Shown one piece after another: positions 9,229 through 19,700 of a stretch of 64,000 nt of DNA. Each line of letters opens with the position of its first letter. Within the stretch, counting starts at the first letter, position 1. The position numbers and the translations under genes were made by a program. The notes under the pieces are model-generated. The model was given only the letters and a program-made list of their open reading frames with translations. It had not been told where the DNA came from and made no database searches. Source of the DNA: VFZN01 sp963709325 (GTDB taxonomy: Bacteria; Acidobacteriota; Vicinamibacteria; Vicinamibacterales; UBA2999); NCBI GenBank assembly GCA_963709325.1, contig CAVPVV010000004.1:620001-684000 (forward strand), given 5' to 3'.

Positions 9229-9249
9229 AAGGTCGCTCCTGACGGCGTG

Positions 9250-9269
9250 AGTGCCGAAACACCGGCACT
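9250..9269 (-). promoter_or_regulatory. Inverted repeat in the cytochrome 5' leader
   Basis: A perfect 7-bp inverted repeat (AGTGCCG, six-base spacer, CGGCACT) sits between the predicted transcription start (about 9282) and the cytochrome start codon at 9228. It could be an mRNA-stabilising hairpin or a protein-binding site. Its function is unknown. Confidence 0.5.
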
Positions 9270-9292
9270 ATACGACGTTCTCCTCGGCAAAA

Positions 9293-9308
9293 AGCAAACG
9301 CAGTGCCG
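9293..9308 (-). promoter_or_regulatory. Sigma-54 (-24/-12) promoter of the decaheme cytochrome operon
   Basis: Read on the minus strand the site is CGGCAC-N5-TTGCT, with the invariant GG and GC dinucleotides separated by exactly 10 bases. It differs from the consensus TGGCAC-N5-TTGCW in one base. The predicted transcription start is near 9282, about 54 bp before the cytochrome start. A sigma-54 activator gene lies about 500 bp upstream on the same strand. Confidence 0.75.
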
Positions 9309-9346
9309 CTGAGTCAGTAATTCTACGGATCCGCGATTAGGCGGCT

Positions 9347-9368
9347 GCCCGGCTAAATACGCCCGGGC
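9347..9368 (-). terminator. Hairpin after the 71-aa gene (possible weak terminator)
   Basis: GCCCGG (9347-9352) and CCGGGC (9363-9368) form a 6-bp GC stem just past the stop of the small gene on the minus strand. No T-run follows, so termination would be weak or partial, or the site may be something else. Confidence 0.35.
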
Positions 9369-9371
9369 CAA

Positions 9372-9587
9372 TCAATGGTGGGACGAAACGCGCTCGAGGA
9401 GCCGGAACTCGTGGCCGCTGCGCAGCCGTTCCAGCAGCTCACGCAGGTCGGTGCAGTCCACTTCTCGCCATTCCTCGTCGAGTCCGACGATGGCATTGGC
9501 CGCGGCGGCGGTATCGGCATCCGGCGCGCCTGGAAAGCGCCGCCGGAGTACCGCCAGGACCTTCTCGCGATCGACCATGGCCGGCAT
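9372..9587 (-). CDS. Small 71-aa protein of unknown function under a sigma-54 promoter
   Basis: This short hydrophilic protein starts 'MPAMVDREKVLAVLRRRF' and continues 'WREVDCTDLRELLERL' to end in HH. It has no signal peptide or membrane helix; it is predicted to be mostly helical, with one cysteine. I recognise no family. ATG 9587 was chosen because it is the first ATG after the predicted sigma-54 start site (about 9672); ATG 9578 is the alternative. A longer reading frame exists upstream, but it would start before the promoter. Its position between the sigma-54 activator and the cytochrome operon, with a promoter nearly identical to the cytochrome's, suggests a role in the same response. 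That is inference. Confidence 0.55.
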   Translation of the reverse strand: MPAMVDREKVLAVLRRRFPGAPDADTAAAANAIVGLDEEWREVDCTDLRELLERLRSGHEFRLLERVSSHH

Positions 9588-9682
9588 TGGCGTGAACGAA
9601 GGGGCACGCCGCCCGGCCCGAACCGACGGTCCCCACGGCCGGCTCGTGGCGCGGGCAACGCGCCCCACTTCACCGCTGGAAA

Positions 9683-9698
9683 AGCAAGTGCAGTGCCA
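9683..9698 (-). promoter_or_regulatory. Sigma-54 (-24/-12) promoter of the 71-aa gene
   Basis: Minus-strand TGGCAC-N5-TTGCT is a full match to the -24/-12 consensus with 10 bases between GG and GC. The expected start is near 9672, giving a leader of about 85 nt. The site shares 14 of 16 positions with the promoter at 9293-9308, including most of the spacer, and lies about 105 bp after the activator gene's stop. Confidence 0.8.
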
Positions 9699-9803
9699 GC
9701 CACGCCGATGAACGAACACGAGTGAATTGGCTTGAACTCGCGGATTGCCGAGGGCCGGCAACGAGAAAGGCTGACGGTGGTCCGGCGCCGCGCCGGAAGA
9801 ACG

Positions 9804-10835
<1,032 letters not shown>

Positions 10836-10836
10836 G

Positions 10837-11061
10837 CTAGACGACCACCAGCTCCTCGAAACCCGGGACCTCGTCACGGAGCGCCTGCTCGAGGCCCATG
10901 TAGAGCGTCATCGAGGCGCTCGGACATCCCACGCAGTTCCCGCTCATCCGGACCGTCGCCTTGTTCCCGGAGACATCCACCAATTCGATGTCGCCGCCAT
11001 CGTTCTGGATGAACGGGCGAATGCGGGCCACTACGACTTCGACCTGCTCTCTGGTAACCAT
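10837..11061 (-). CDS. NifU-like C-terminal domain Fe-S scaffold protein
   Basis: This 74-aa protein is the size of a free-standing NifU C-terminal (Nfu) domain. It contains the cluster-binding CxxC as 'GNCVGCPSASMTL' and the family's 'IRPFIQNDGGDIELVDV' N-terminal strand-helix. Such proteins carry and deliver [4Fe-4S] or [2Fe-2S] clusters in the cytoplasm. ATG 11061 ('MVTREQ') was chosen; an upstream ATG at 11097 would overlap the preceding peptidase gene. It lies directly before the sigma-54 activator with one base between them, and the peptidase stop is 33 bp upstream. The pairing with a cysteine-bearing regulator suggests that it may supply a cluster to it. Confidence 0.88.
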   Translation of the reverse strand: MVTREQVEVVVARIRPFIQNDGGDIELVDVSGNKATVRMSGNCVGCPSASMTLYMGLEQALRDEVPGFEELVVV

Positions 11062-11093
11062 TGGCGCCTCAGCCCCCGCCCTGCGGGCCAGCC

Positions 11094-12800
11094 TCACTTC
11101 TCCTGCAGGAGTGCCTGCGCGGTGACGAACCGCGGCTCGATGTCCACCGGAACGTCCGTCAGCCGATCGAGCACCGCCTGGACCGGAGGCCGCACCACGC
11201 CCAGCGTCTGGATCATGTTCCGGGCCTTGGAATAGCTGCCTTCGGCCTGCAAGGTCATAATCTCACGAGTCAGCGCCGTCACGCCGTCCCGAATCTTCCC
11301 TGGGTCCACCGAGAATGTGCCGTCCGGATTGACCCGGAAAGCGCCCTGATCGAGCAGGTAATTGAGCTGCATCGCCTGCCCGCGCCCGTGCGCCTCGTTG
11401 ACGCCAAAGCGGATCGAGCGGAACGCCGACGCGAGAAACGTCGTGTACATCGTCCGCTCGTACGTCTTGTCCAGTTGTCCCTTGTCAACCAGATACTGCA
11501 GCGCGAACAGGCCGGAAATGTCCGCCTTTGCCTCTTCGATGGTGCTGTAGGTCTCCTTGAGCTCCTGGCGGACGGTGCTGACCCGGCCGGCGACGCTGAT
11601 GTCGTGCGGCCCAAGGCCGTGCATCAATTCGTGCATCAGGATGTGCGTGAAGAACGCGTCGAAAGCGACGTTCGGCTGGTCGCCGGGAGCGAGGGCGATC
11701 TTCGAGACGGGGATGAGCACCTTGTCGAACTTGGCCTGCTGGTTGTTCTTCAGCATGACCCGCTTGCTGCCCTTTTCCCGGATCACCCGCTCGTCGTTCG
11801 GCAGGTTGAACGCCGCGGTCTGAACGCCACGGTTGGCATCGCCGGCGGAGAACACGGTGTTGACCACGGCAATTGGCGCCATCGCGCCGAGCCGCGGGTT
11901 GCGGTAGCGCGATTCGATCGGCAGGTTGTTCTCGATCTCCTGCAGCGCGCCGGAGAATTTCTGGAGCTGGGCCGATTCAGCCGCGTCCTTGACGGTGATG
12001 AAAGCCTCGAACGCGGCCTTGTAGTTGAACCACTCGTCCTCGTAGACCTCGTAGGGGCCAATCGTCGGCTCGATGGTGGAGGCCAGCTCCATCCACCGGA
12101 CGTCACTGACGTAGTAGTCGTTGGACGAGAACGCCGCCGCCCGCGCGTCGAGGAAGGCCTTCAGGGTGGGGTCGGTTGTCGCTTTCGCGGCCTCGCGCAG
12201 GTGCTCGGCAGCGATTGCCAGTTCTCCCTGGTACTCGACGCTGTAGGGCACAGCCGTAAAGCCACCCCGCGGCGAGCGCCGAATCGTCGTGAAGAAACCG
12301 GCCGCCTGCTCACGCTCGGCGAGCGGCAGTCCCGCCAGCCACTTTTCAACTTCTTCCTTCTTCGTATCCGGCGGATAGAAGTTGGCGCCGGCGGGCTTGG
12401 CCGGCGCGCCGGGCACGAACGCCTCGTCGTGATCCAGCCGCGACCACGGTCCCTTGTTCAGCACGAAGGCGTGAAGCCGGGCGCGGCCGAGCGGCGAGTC
12501 ATCGCGCGTGAGGTCGTAGAACATCGACTCGTTCCCGGCCCACACCTGGCGGAGGAACAGTGCGTCCATCACCTGCGCGGCCTGGACGAGGTGACGAAGC
12601 GCCACGCGATCGCCGGGTGACAGCCCGCTCACGTCGGCTGCGAGATCCGTTGGAGCGAATCGCCCCACCGATCGCTGAAACGCCGCGACGTCAGGTGCGG
12701 CGGTCTGACCTTGGAGGAGCGCCGGCTGCTGCGTGCTCCACGCGGCCAGCATTGTCACGAGTGTGGTTGAAGTCACGGCACGGGTCATCGATGGGATCAC
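11094..12800 (-). CDS. Secreted M49-like (dipeptidyl-peptidase III type) zinc peptidase
   Basis: This 568-aa protein has an N-terminal signal ('AVTSTTLVTMLAAWSTQQ') and so acts outside the cytoplasm. The zinc motif is 'HILMHELMHGLG', with HELMH as the HExxH helix; about 45 residues later 'EEAKADISGL' supplies the second glutamate ligand, as in peptidase family M49 relatives. Large flanking helices ('FNYKAAFEAFITVKDAAESA') match bacterial M49-like proteins annotated from Nudix/peptidase fusions. GTG 12800 is preferred because an AAGG from the adjacent heptamer array lies seven bases upstream; ATG 12788 is also possible. The activity on di- or tripeptides is known for the family; the substrate here is unknown. 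Confidence 0.82.
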   Translation of the reverse strand: MIPSMTRAVTSTTLVTMLAAWSTQQPALLQGQTAAPDVAAFQRSVGRFAPTDLAADVSGLSPGDRVALRHLVQAAQVMDALFLRQVWAGNESMFYDLTRDDSPLGRARLHAFVLNKGPWSRLDHDEAFVPGAPAKPAGANFYPPDTKKEEVEKWLAGLPLAEREQAAGFFTTIRRSPRGGFTAVPYSVEYQGELAIAAEHLREAAKATTDPTLKAFLDARAAAFSSNDYYVSDVRWMELASTIEPTIGPYEVYEDEWFNYKAAFEAFITVKDAAESAQLQKFSGALQEIENNLPIESRYRNPRLGAMAPIAVVNTVFSAGDANRGVQTAAFNLPNDERVIREKGSKRVMLKNNQQAKFDKVLIPVSKIALAPGDQPNVAFDAFFTHILMHELMHGLGPHDISVAGRVSTVRQELKETYSTIEEAKADISGLFALQYLVDKGQLDKTYERTMYTTFLASAFRSIRFGVNEAHGRGQAMQLNYLLDQGAFRVNPDGTFSVDPGKIRDGVTALTREIMTLQAEGSYSKARNMIQTLGVVRPPVQAVLDRLTDVPVDIEPRFVTAQALLQEK

Positions 12801-12802
12801 TG

Positions 12803-12830
12803 TTCTGCCTTCTGCCTTCTACCTTCTGCC
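12803..12830. repeat. Heptamer array TTCTGCC x4
   Basis: Four head-to-tail 7-bp units (one TTCTACC variant) fill the space between the AlgH stop and the peptidase start. On the minus strand the unit reads GGCAGAA, so its AAGG core may serve as the peptidase's ribosome-binding site. The same heptamer recurs at 42250-42284. Confidence 0.85.
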
Positions 12831-12834
12831 CTGT

Positions 12835-13392
12835 TCAGTGAACCCCCGAACTCCCCTGCAGGGCCGAGGGTTCGGCTCCAAGGCGCCGGATCGCCGTCTC
12901 CCACATCGAGGCGAGCGGGATCGAGAAAATCAGGTCAGGTTGCACCGGCGCCATCAGCCACGACGATTCGGCGAGCTCCACGTCGAGCTGCCCAGCGGCC
13001 CATCCGGCATACCCGACCACGATGCGGACGCTCGGGTCCGGCGCCGAGCTGAGGGTGTGGCGAATGAGCTCAGGCGAGGCCGACAGGTAGACCCCTTCGG
13101 CAACCTCCATGGCGTCGCCGTCGAGGTTCTTGTCGGCCAGCAGTACCCAGGCGCGTGTCGGCTCGACCGGACCGCCGACGAAAAGGTGGACGTCGGGACG
13201 AATCGGCAACGGTGGCTCGGCGCGCACGACCTCGGCGGCCGGCTCGGCCATCTGCCGGTTGACCACCAGGCCGAACGCGCCGTTGGGGCCGTACTCGGCG
13301 AGCAGGATCACCGACCGGCTGAAGTTCGGATCCACCATCTGGGGCATGGAAACCAAGAGCACTGGCGCCAGAGAAGGACCATCGTCGCTCAT
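12835..13392 (-). CDS. YqgE/AlgH family (UPF0301) protein
   Basis: This 185-aa cytoplasmic protein belongs to the YqgE/AlgH family, whose biochemical role is not established. Recognisable segments are 'LLVSMPQMVDPNFSRSVI', 'GAFGLVVNRQ' and 'VVGYAGWAAGQLDVELAE', which form the family's conserved core. ATG 13392 ('MSDDGP') is preferred, with a GGAG nearby; an ATG at 13419 would add nine residues. It ends at the heptamer array before the M49-like gene, and the queG stop is 34 bp upstream on the same strand. Confidence 0.9.
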   Translation of the reverse strand: MSDDGPSLAPVLLVSMPQMVDPNFSRSVILLAEYGPNGAFGLVVNRQMAEPAAEVVRAEPPLPIRPDVHLFVGGPVEPTRAWVLLADKNLDGDAMEVAEGVYLSASPELIRHTLSSAPDPSVRIVVGYAGWAAGQLDVELAESSWLMAPVQPDLIFSIPLASMWETAIRRLGAEPSALQGSSGVH

Positions 13393-13426
13393 GGCTCCAT
13401 CGTAACTCCGGAACCCCAAACGTCTC

Positions 13427-14500
13427 TCACTTCTGGCTTCTCAGTTCTGCGAGCCGAGCCTTCGCCCACGCGACGGCGCCGACGACAATCGGTGAACGGG
13501 CGCTGTGAGCGGCGTTGTTCACCCCATGGCCGGGACGGTCCAGGACGGTGACGAGTGACGGGTCGCCTGAGTTGCCGATGGCGATGGCGAGATTGCGCCG
13601 CAGGCGCGCGAGGGAGGTGTGGGTCATCGCGCTGCCCCGCACGAACGTGTGCAGCTCCTGATCGGTGCGCTGCCACAGGTCGGCCGCGGAAGCGCCGTCT
13701 CGCGGTACCCGCGGCAGCCAGGCACCGTCAGTCGTCACCGGGGCAGCGAGATTCCAGGGGCACACCGCCTGACAGATGTCACAGCCGAACAGGTGGTCGC
13801 CGATCGCCTCGCGCTGGGTTTCGGGCACCGGGCTTTCGAGCTCGATCGTGAGATAGGAAATGCACTTGGTCGCGTCGAGCACTCGCGCGTCCACGAGCGC
13901 GCCGGTCGGGCAGGCGTCGAGGCACAGCGTGCACTCGCCGCACTGATCGAGCCGCGGGGCGTCAGGCTCGAATTGGAGGTCTGTCGCGATCCCGGCAAGG
14001 AGCAGCCACGATCCGATCTCCGGGTTGATCAGGCAGGTGTTCTTGGCCAGCCAGCCGAGTCCGGCGTGACGCGCGTAGACGCGCTCCTGGACATGATGCT
14101 TGTCCACGAACGCCGCCGCCTCGAATGGCTCCGCCTGTTGTTCACGCATCCACTCGAGCAGCCGCTCGAGCCGCTCGGCGAGCACGAGGTGATAGTCCTC
14201 ACCTCGCGCGTAGCGCGCGACGCGGACCGTCCCTGCCGGCCGCTGGCGCTCCGGCGAGAGTGTGTTCTCGGTGTTGTAGAGGGTGGCGGTCACGATCACC
14301 GACCGCGCCCCGGGGAGGAAGCGACGGATATCGCCGCGCGTCTCCGCCGATTTGTGCATGTAGACCATCTCGCCGGCGTAGCCGCGATCCAGCCACGTCG
14401 CGAGCGCGGCCAGTTCCGGCAGATCCGTGGCTGGAGCGATCCCGCACGCGTCGAACCCGATCTCCCGCGCGCGCTGCTTGATGTCAGTGGAGCTCAGCAC
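13427..14500 (-). CDS. queG: Epoxyqueuosine reductase
   Basis: QueG reduces epoxyqueuosine to queuosine in tRNA, the last step of queuosine synthesis, using cobalamin and two [4Fe-4S] clusters. The protein is 357 aa. It shows the N-terminal 'AREIGFDACGIAPA', the cobalamin-domain region 'AGLGWLAKNTCLINPEIG', and two ferredoxin-like cysteine sets, 'CGECTLCLDACPTGAL' and 'GCDICQAVCPWN'. GTG 14500 ('LSSTDIKQ') is preferred; an extension to 14554 would read through an inverted repeat and has no homologous look. The C-terminus carries HEAT-like residues ('TSLARLRRNLAIAIGN') as usual. Confidence 0.95.
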   Translation of the reverse strand: MLSSTDIKQRAREIGFDACGIAPATDLPELAALATWLDRGYAGEMVYMHKSAETRGDIRRFLPGARSVIVTATLYNTENTLSPERQRPAGTVRVARYARGEDYHLVLAERLERLLEWMREQQAEPFEAAAFVDKHHVQERVYARHAGLGWLAKNTCLINPEIGSWLLLAGIATDLQFEPDAPRLDQCGECTLCLDACPTGALVDARVLDATKCISYLTIELESPVPETQREAIGDHLFGCDICQAVCPWNLAAPVTTDGAWLPRVPRDGASAADLWQRTDQELHTFVRGSAMTHTSLARLRRNLAIAIGNSGDPSLVTVLDRPGHGVNNAAHSARSPIVVGAVAWAKARLAELRSQK

Positions 14501-14517
14501 GCTTGCACCGTGCCAGA

Positions 14518-14637
14518 GAGACCACGAAGGCACGAAGCGAATCACGAAGAGCACGAAGGTCGCTATTGGGATTCACGTGTGACACCGCCAAGAGATTTGT
14601 TCGTGCGGCCTTCGTCCCTTCGTGTCTTCGTGGTCTC
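14518..14637. repeat. 20-bp inverted repeat built of CACGAAGG units flanking an 80-bp spacer
   Basis: The left arm (14518-14537) and right arm (14618-14637) are complementary over 20 bases with one mismatch. Both are made of CACGAAG-type units, which also continue into the spacer from the left. The element lies between the aconitase stop and the queG start and is outside any credible gene. Confidence 0.8.
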
Positions 14638-14640
14638 TTC

Positions 14641-17325
14641 CTACTGCTTCTTCACGAGCTGCCGCAGCACGTACGGAAGGATCCCGCCGTGCGAATACGC
14701 AGTCAGCTCTTCTGGTGTGTCGATGCGGACCGCGGCGGTAAAGCGCTTCGCCGCGCCGTTCTCGGCCGTTGCTCTGACGGTCACGGTCGAACGCGGCTTC
14801 AGCTCGTCGGCGGCCTCGATCGCGAATTGCTCACGACCGGTGAGGCCATGCGCGGCGACGCTTTCGCCGTTCACGAATTGCAGCGGCAGGACGCCCATGT
14901 TGACGAGATTGCTCCGGTGGATGCGCTCGAAGCTCTCCGCGAGCACCGCCTTCACCCCGAGGAGCATCGTCCCTTTCGCCGCCCAGTCGCGCGACGAGCC
15001 GGACCCGTATTCCTTGCCGGCCAGGATGATCAGCGGGACGCCTGCTTCCTGATACTTCACGGCGGCGTCGTAGATGGACATCACCTCGTCGCCCGGCAGG
15101 TAGACGGTGACACCGCCTTCGACACCGGGAACCATCTGATTCTTGATGCGCACGTTCGCGAACGTGCCGCGCATCATCACCTCGTGGTTGCCGCGTCGGG
15201 CACCGTAGGAGTTGAACTCCTTCGGAGCAACGCCGTTGGCAATGAGGTACTTGCCCGCCGGGCTGTCCACCTTGATGCTGCCGGCCGGCGAGATGTGATC
15301 CGTGGTGATGCTGTCGCCGAGCACGGCCAGTGCGCGCGCGCCGGTCAGGTCCTTCCTGGACGGCGGCGTGAGTGACAGGTTCTCCAGGAACGGCGGCTTC
15401 CGGATGTAGGTCGAATCGCCCTCCCAATCGAACCGATCGCCAGTCGGCACCGGCAGCTTCTTCCACCGCTCATCACCGTCGAAGACGCTCGCATACTGCC
15501 GGCGGAAGGCCTCGGCCGTGACGCTCGACAGCATCGCCTGCTGAATCTCGTGCTGCGCCGGCCAGATGTCCTTCAGGTAGACCGGCTGCCCGTCCTTGCC
15601 TTGGCCCAGCGGCTCGGTGGTCACGTCGACGTTCATCGATCCGGCCAGCGCGTAAGCGACGACCAGCGGCGGCGATGCCAGGTAATTCGCCCTCACGTCC
15701 TGCTGAATGCGGCCCTCGAAGTTGCGGTTGCCGCTCAGCACCGCCGCCACCACGAGACCGCGCTCGCGGACCTCCGCGGCGATCTCGTCGGGCAGCGGCC
15801 CGCTGTTCCCGATGCACGTGGTGCAGCCGTATCCCACGAGGTTGAACCCGAGCTGATCGAGATAGGGCTGCAGTCCCGAACGCGACAGGTAGTCGGTGAC
15901 CACCTTCGATCCCGGTGCAAGCGACGTCTTGACCCACGGCTTGCGCTGCAGCCCCTTCTCCACCGCCTTCTTCGCAATCAACCCGGCGCCGATCATCACG
16001 CTCGGATTGGAAGTGTTGGTGCAGCTGGTGATCGCCGCGATCACCACCGAGCCGTGTTCGAGCTGGGTCTCGGTGGCCACAGCGGTGCCACCGCCGGCAG
16101 CGAGCTTGACGCCTTTCTTGAGTTCGTCGAGCGAACCGGCGAACGAGCGCTTGGCGTTCGAAAGCGAGACGCGATCCTGCGGGCGTCGCGGGCCGGCCAG
16201 GCTCGGTTCCACGGTCCCGAGATCCAGTTCCATCGTCTCGCTGTAGACCGCGTCGGGCGAGCTCTCGGTGCGGAACATTCCCTGGGCGCGGGCGTAGGCT
16301 TCGACGAGCGCAACCTGCTTGTCGTCGCGTCCGGTGAGCCGCAGGTACTCCAGCGTCATCTCGTCGATCGGGAAGATCGCAACCGTGGCGCCGTACTCAG
16401 GGCACATGTTGCCGAGCGTGACGCGGTCGGCAATCGTCAGGTGCGCAAGGCCCGGCCCGTAGAACTCGACGAACTTGCCGACGACCCCCTTCTTGCGCAA
16501 CGCCTCGGTGATCGTCAGGACGAGATCCGTTGCCGTCGCGCCTTCGGGCAGTGTGCCGGTGAGCCGGTAGCCGAGCACCGGCGGGATCAGCATCGAGCTC
16601 GGCTGGCCGAGCATCGCCGCCTCAGCCTCGATCCCACCCACGCCCCATCCGACAACGCCGAGGCCGTTGACCATCGTCGTGTGCGAGTCGGTGCCGAACA
16701 CCGTGTCGGGATATGCGACGACGCTGCCGTCCTGCTCGTCGCGGCAGACGACCCTGGCCAGATACTCGATGTTCACCTGGTGCACGATCCCGGTTTCGGG
16801 CGGCACGACGCGGAAGTTCCGGAACGCGGTCTGTCCCCAACGCAGGAAGACATATCGCTCTCGGTTGCGGTGGTATTCGAGGTCGCCGTTCAGCGCGAGC
16901 GCATCGGCGGTGCCGAAGTGATCGACCTGCACCGAGTGGTCGATGACGAGCTCGACCGGCTGCAGCGGGTTGACCTTGTCCGGGTCGCCGGCCAGCGCGA
17001 CGATGCCGTCGCGCATTGCCGCAAGATCGACCACGCAGGGGACGCCGGTGAAATCCTGCAGCAGCACCCGCGCCGGCATGAAGGAGATCTCTTTCTCGCC
17101 GGGAGTCCGCGGATCCCACGAGGCCAGGGCGCGAATATCGGCGCTCTTGACGAACCCTCCGTCCTCGCGCCGCAGCAGGTTCTCGAGCAGGATCTTGAGC
17201 GAGTACGGCAGGCGCTCGACCCCGGGAAAGCCCGCGACGGATAGCGCGGCCAGGCGGTAGTACTGAACGGTCTCGCCGCTGGCGGTCAGGGCGGCGCGTG
17301 TCTTGAACGAGTCGAGGCTGGACAT
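14641..17325 (-). CDS. acnA: Aconitate hydratase A
   Basis: This cytoplasmic [4Fe-4S] enzyme isomerises citrate to isocitrate in the TCA cycle. The protein is 894 aa, the standard length for the AcnA/IRP type. Cluster ligands are C435 in 'SCTNTSNPSV' and C501/C504 in 'GYGCTTCIGNSGPLP'. The swivel domain is complete, including 'LAGKEYGSGSSRDWAAKG' and 'SFERIHRSNLVNMGVLPLQF'. ATG 17325 ('MSSLDSF') is preferred over an in-frame start 18 bp upstream that would begin in hydrophobic spacer. It precedes queG and follows the osmoprotectant transporter genes on the same strand, with a 19-bp gap. Confidence 0.97.
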   Translation of the reverse strand: MSSLDSFKTRAALTASGETVQYYRLAALSVAGFPGVERLPYSLKILLENLLRREDGGFVKSADIRALASWDPRTPGEKEISFMPARVLLQDFTGVPCVVDLAAMRDGIVALAGDPDKVNPLQPVELVIDHSVQVDHFGTADALALNGDLEYHRNRERYVFLRWGQTAFRNFRVVPPETGIVHQVNIEYLARVVCRDEQDGSVVAYPDTVFGTDSHTTMVNGLGVVGWGVGGIEAEAAMLGQPSSMLIPPVLGYRLTGTLPEGATATDLVLTITEALRKKGVVGKFVEFYGPGLAHLTIADRVTLGNMCPEYGATVAIFPIDEMTLEYLRLTGRDDKQVALVEAYARAQGMFRTESSPDAVYSETMELDLGTVEPSLAGPRRPQDRVSLSNAKRSFAGSLDELKKGVKLAAGGGTAVATETQLEHGSVVIAAITSCTNTSNPSVMIGAGLIAKKAVEKGLQRKPWVKTSLAPGSKVVTDYLSRSGLQPYLDQLGFNLVGYGCTTCIGNSGPLPDEIAAEVRERGLVVAAVLSGNRNFEGRIQQDVRANYLASPPLVVAYALAGSMNVDVTTEPLGQGKDGQPVYLKDIWPAQHEIQQAMLSSVTAEAFRRQYASVFDGDERWKKLPVPTGDRFDWEGDSTYIRKPPFLENLSLTPPSRKDLTGARALAVLGDSITTDHISPAGSIKVDSPAGKYLIANGVAPKEFNSYGARRGNHEVMMRGTFANVRIKNQMVPGVEGGVTVYLPGDEVMSIYDAAVKYQEAGVPLIILAGKEYGSGSSRDWAAKGTMLLGVKAVLAESFERIHRSNLVNMGVLPLQFVNGESVAAHGLTGREQFAIEAADELKPRSTVTVRATAENGAAKRFTAAVRIDTPEELTAYSHGGILPYVLRQLVKKQ

Positions 17326-17344
17326 GGTGATCCAAAGGATCATA

Positions 17345-18948
17345 TCAAGGAAGCCCCTCTGACCGGAGCGCTCGGGGCGTCACCGCCAGCTGCACGAGTC
17401 CAAGGCACCAGTCCACCGCAAACGCCAGCAGCGCGGCCGGAATCGCGCCCGAGAGAATCATGCGCGCATCCGACAGGGCCAGGCCGGCAACAATCGGATC
17501 GCCCAGCCCGCCGGCGCCGATGAGCGCAGCGAGCGTCGCGGTGCCGACGTTCAGGACCGCGGCCGTGCGAACACCAGCCATGATCACCGGCGTCGCCAGC
17601 GGCAGGCGCACGTGCCACAGCACTTGGCGAGAGGTCATGCCGAGCGCCTCGGCAGCCGCGGCCGCGCCGCTGTCGGCGGCCAGGATGCCGGCAACGGTGT
17701 TCTGGACGATCGGATAGAGGGCGTACAGGAACAGCGCCACGAGGGCGGGCACGACGCCGATGCCGAGCAGCGGCAGGAGGAACGCGAGCAGCGCCAGGCC
17801 GGGGATCGTCTGGAGCACGCCGACACCGCGCACCACCGCCGGTGCCGCCGTCGATCGCGATACCGCCAGGCCGAGCGGGACGGCGACCGCAACCGCGAGC
17901 AGCAGCGACACTCCCGCCAGCATCAGGTGACGGACGGTCAAGCGTCCGATCTCGGCGCGTCGATCCCACAAGTAGGTCCAGAGGCTCGATGCCGAGGCGC
18001 CGCTGGCCCTGCCGTCCGCCGCCGTGTCCGGGCTGCTCGCCGCGGCGAGCAGCCCGAGCTCGTTCAACGCGTCGTGGGCAACGCGTCCGATCTCCTGGCC
18101 GTTCACTTCCAATCGCTCGTTCCACCGCCGCATGCGGAGCACGTCGATTCGGCCGCTCAGTTCGGTGAGCGCGGCAATTGCCGATGGCTGCTCCCGCGCG
18201 ATCGCGCCACGCACCAGTGCCGCCGCATCGTACGGGGGAAAGAAGTGGCGGTCGTCCTGCAGTACGGTGATCGGATAGCGGGCCAGCAGGCCATCGGTCG
18301 AGTAGGCGTCGATCACATCAACCGATCCGGACATCAACGCCTGATACTTCACCGCCGGTGAAAGGGCGTTGACGCTGCGCGGCGCCAGACCATAAGCGGC
18401 GCTCAGACCCGGAAGACCATCCTGCCGGCCGATGAAGTCGGCGGTGAATCCGGCGCGCAGCTCGCGGCTGACGCGGGCGAAATCGCTCAAGGTCCGCAGT
18501 CCGAGGCGCTCGGCGGTCTCGGTCCGAACCGACATCGCGTAGGTGTTCTCGAACCCGAGCGGCGGCAGCCAGCTGACGTCGAACCGCGCACGGAACTGGC
18601 GCGAGACGATGTCGAACACCCGCGAGGCGTCCGGTTCCGGCGTGCCGTTCAGGATCACGAGCAAGCCCGCGCCGGTGTATTCGGGATAGACGTCGATCGC
18701 CCCCTGCTGCAGGGCCGGGAAGATGATGTCAGTGCCACCCAGGCCCAGACGTCGCACCACCCGATGCCCGCGGGCCTCGAGCAGCTGGGCGAACAACTCG
18801 GCCAGGAGGTAGCTCTCGCCGAACGGCTTCGAGCCGATCGCGATCGGCCGGCCGTTTTCGGGAGCCGCACCAGCCGGCTGCGCCATCGCCGAACTCGCGA
18901 TGACTAGCGCGGCCAGGACCGCGCCGGCGGCAAGCGGGCGGGCGCCGT

Positions 18949-18952
<4 letters not shown>
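17345..18952 (-). CDS. Osmoprotectant ABC transporter: binding protein fused to permease
   Basis: One 535-aa chain carries both the substrate-binding and membrane parts of an OpuC/YehZY-type importer for betaine-like compounds. Residues 1-25 form a signal segment. About 35-310 is an OpuAC/type-II binding domain ('IGSKPFGESYLLAELFAQLL', 'YPEYTGAGLLVIL', 'DAYSTDGLL'). About 340-530 is the permease, with several helices and the EAA loop 'AAEALGMTSRQVLWHVRLPL'. The binding domain precedes the permease; many known fusions have the reverse order. It overlaps the ATPase gene by 4 bp (ATGA), so the two form an operon. Ligand specificity cannot be deduced; choline, glycine betaine and carnitine are possible. 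Confidence 0.9.
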
Positions 18953-19698
<746 letters not shown>

Positions 19699-19700
19699 GG

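Noticed and set aside
14499..14516. GG-N10-GC sigma-54-like site before queG
   Set aside because: The -12 element is AAGCG and not TTGCW, and it would overlap the queG start codon, leaving no leader.
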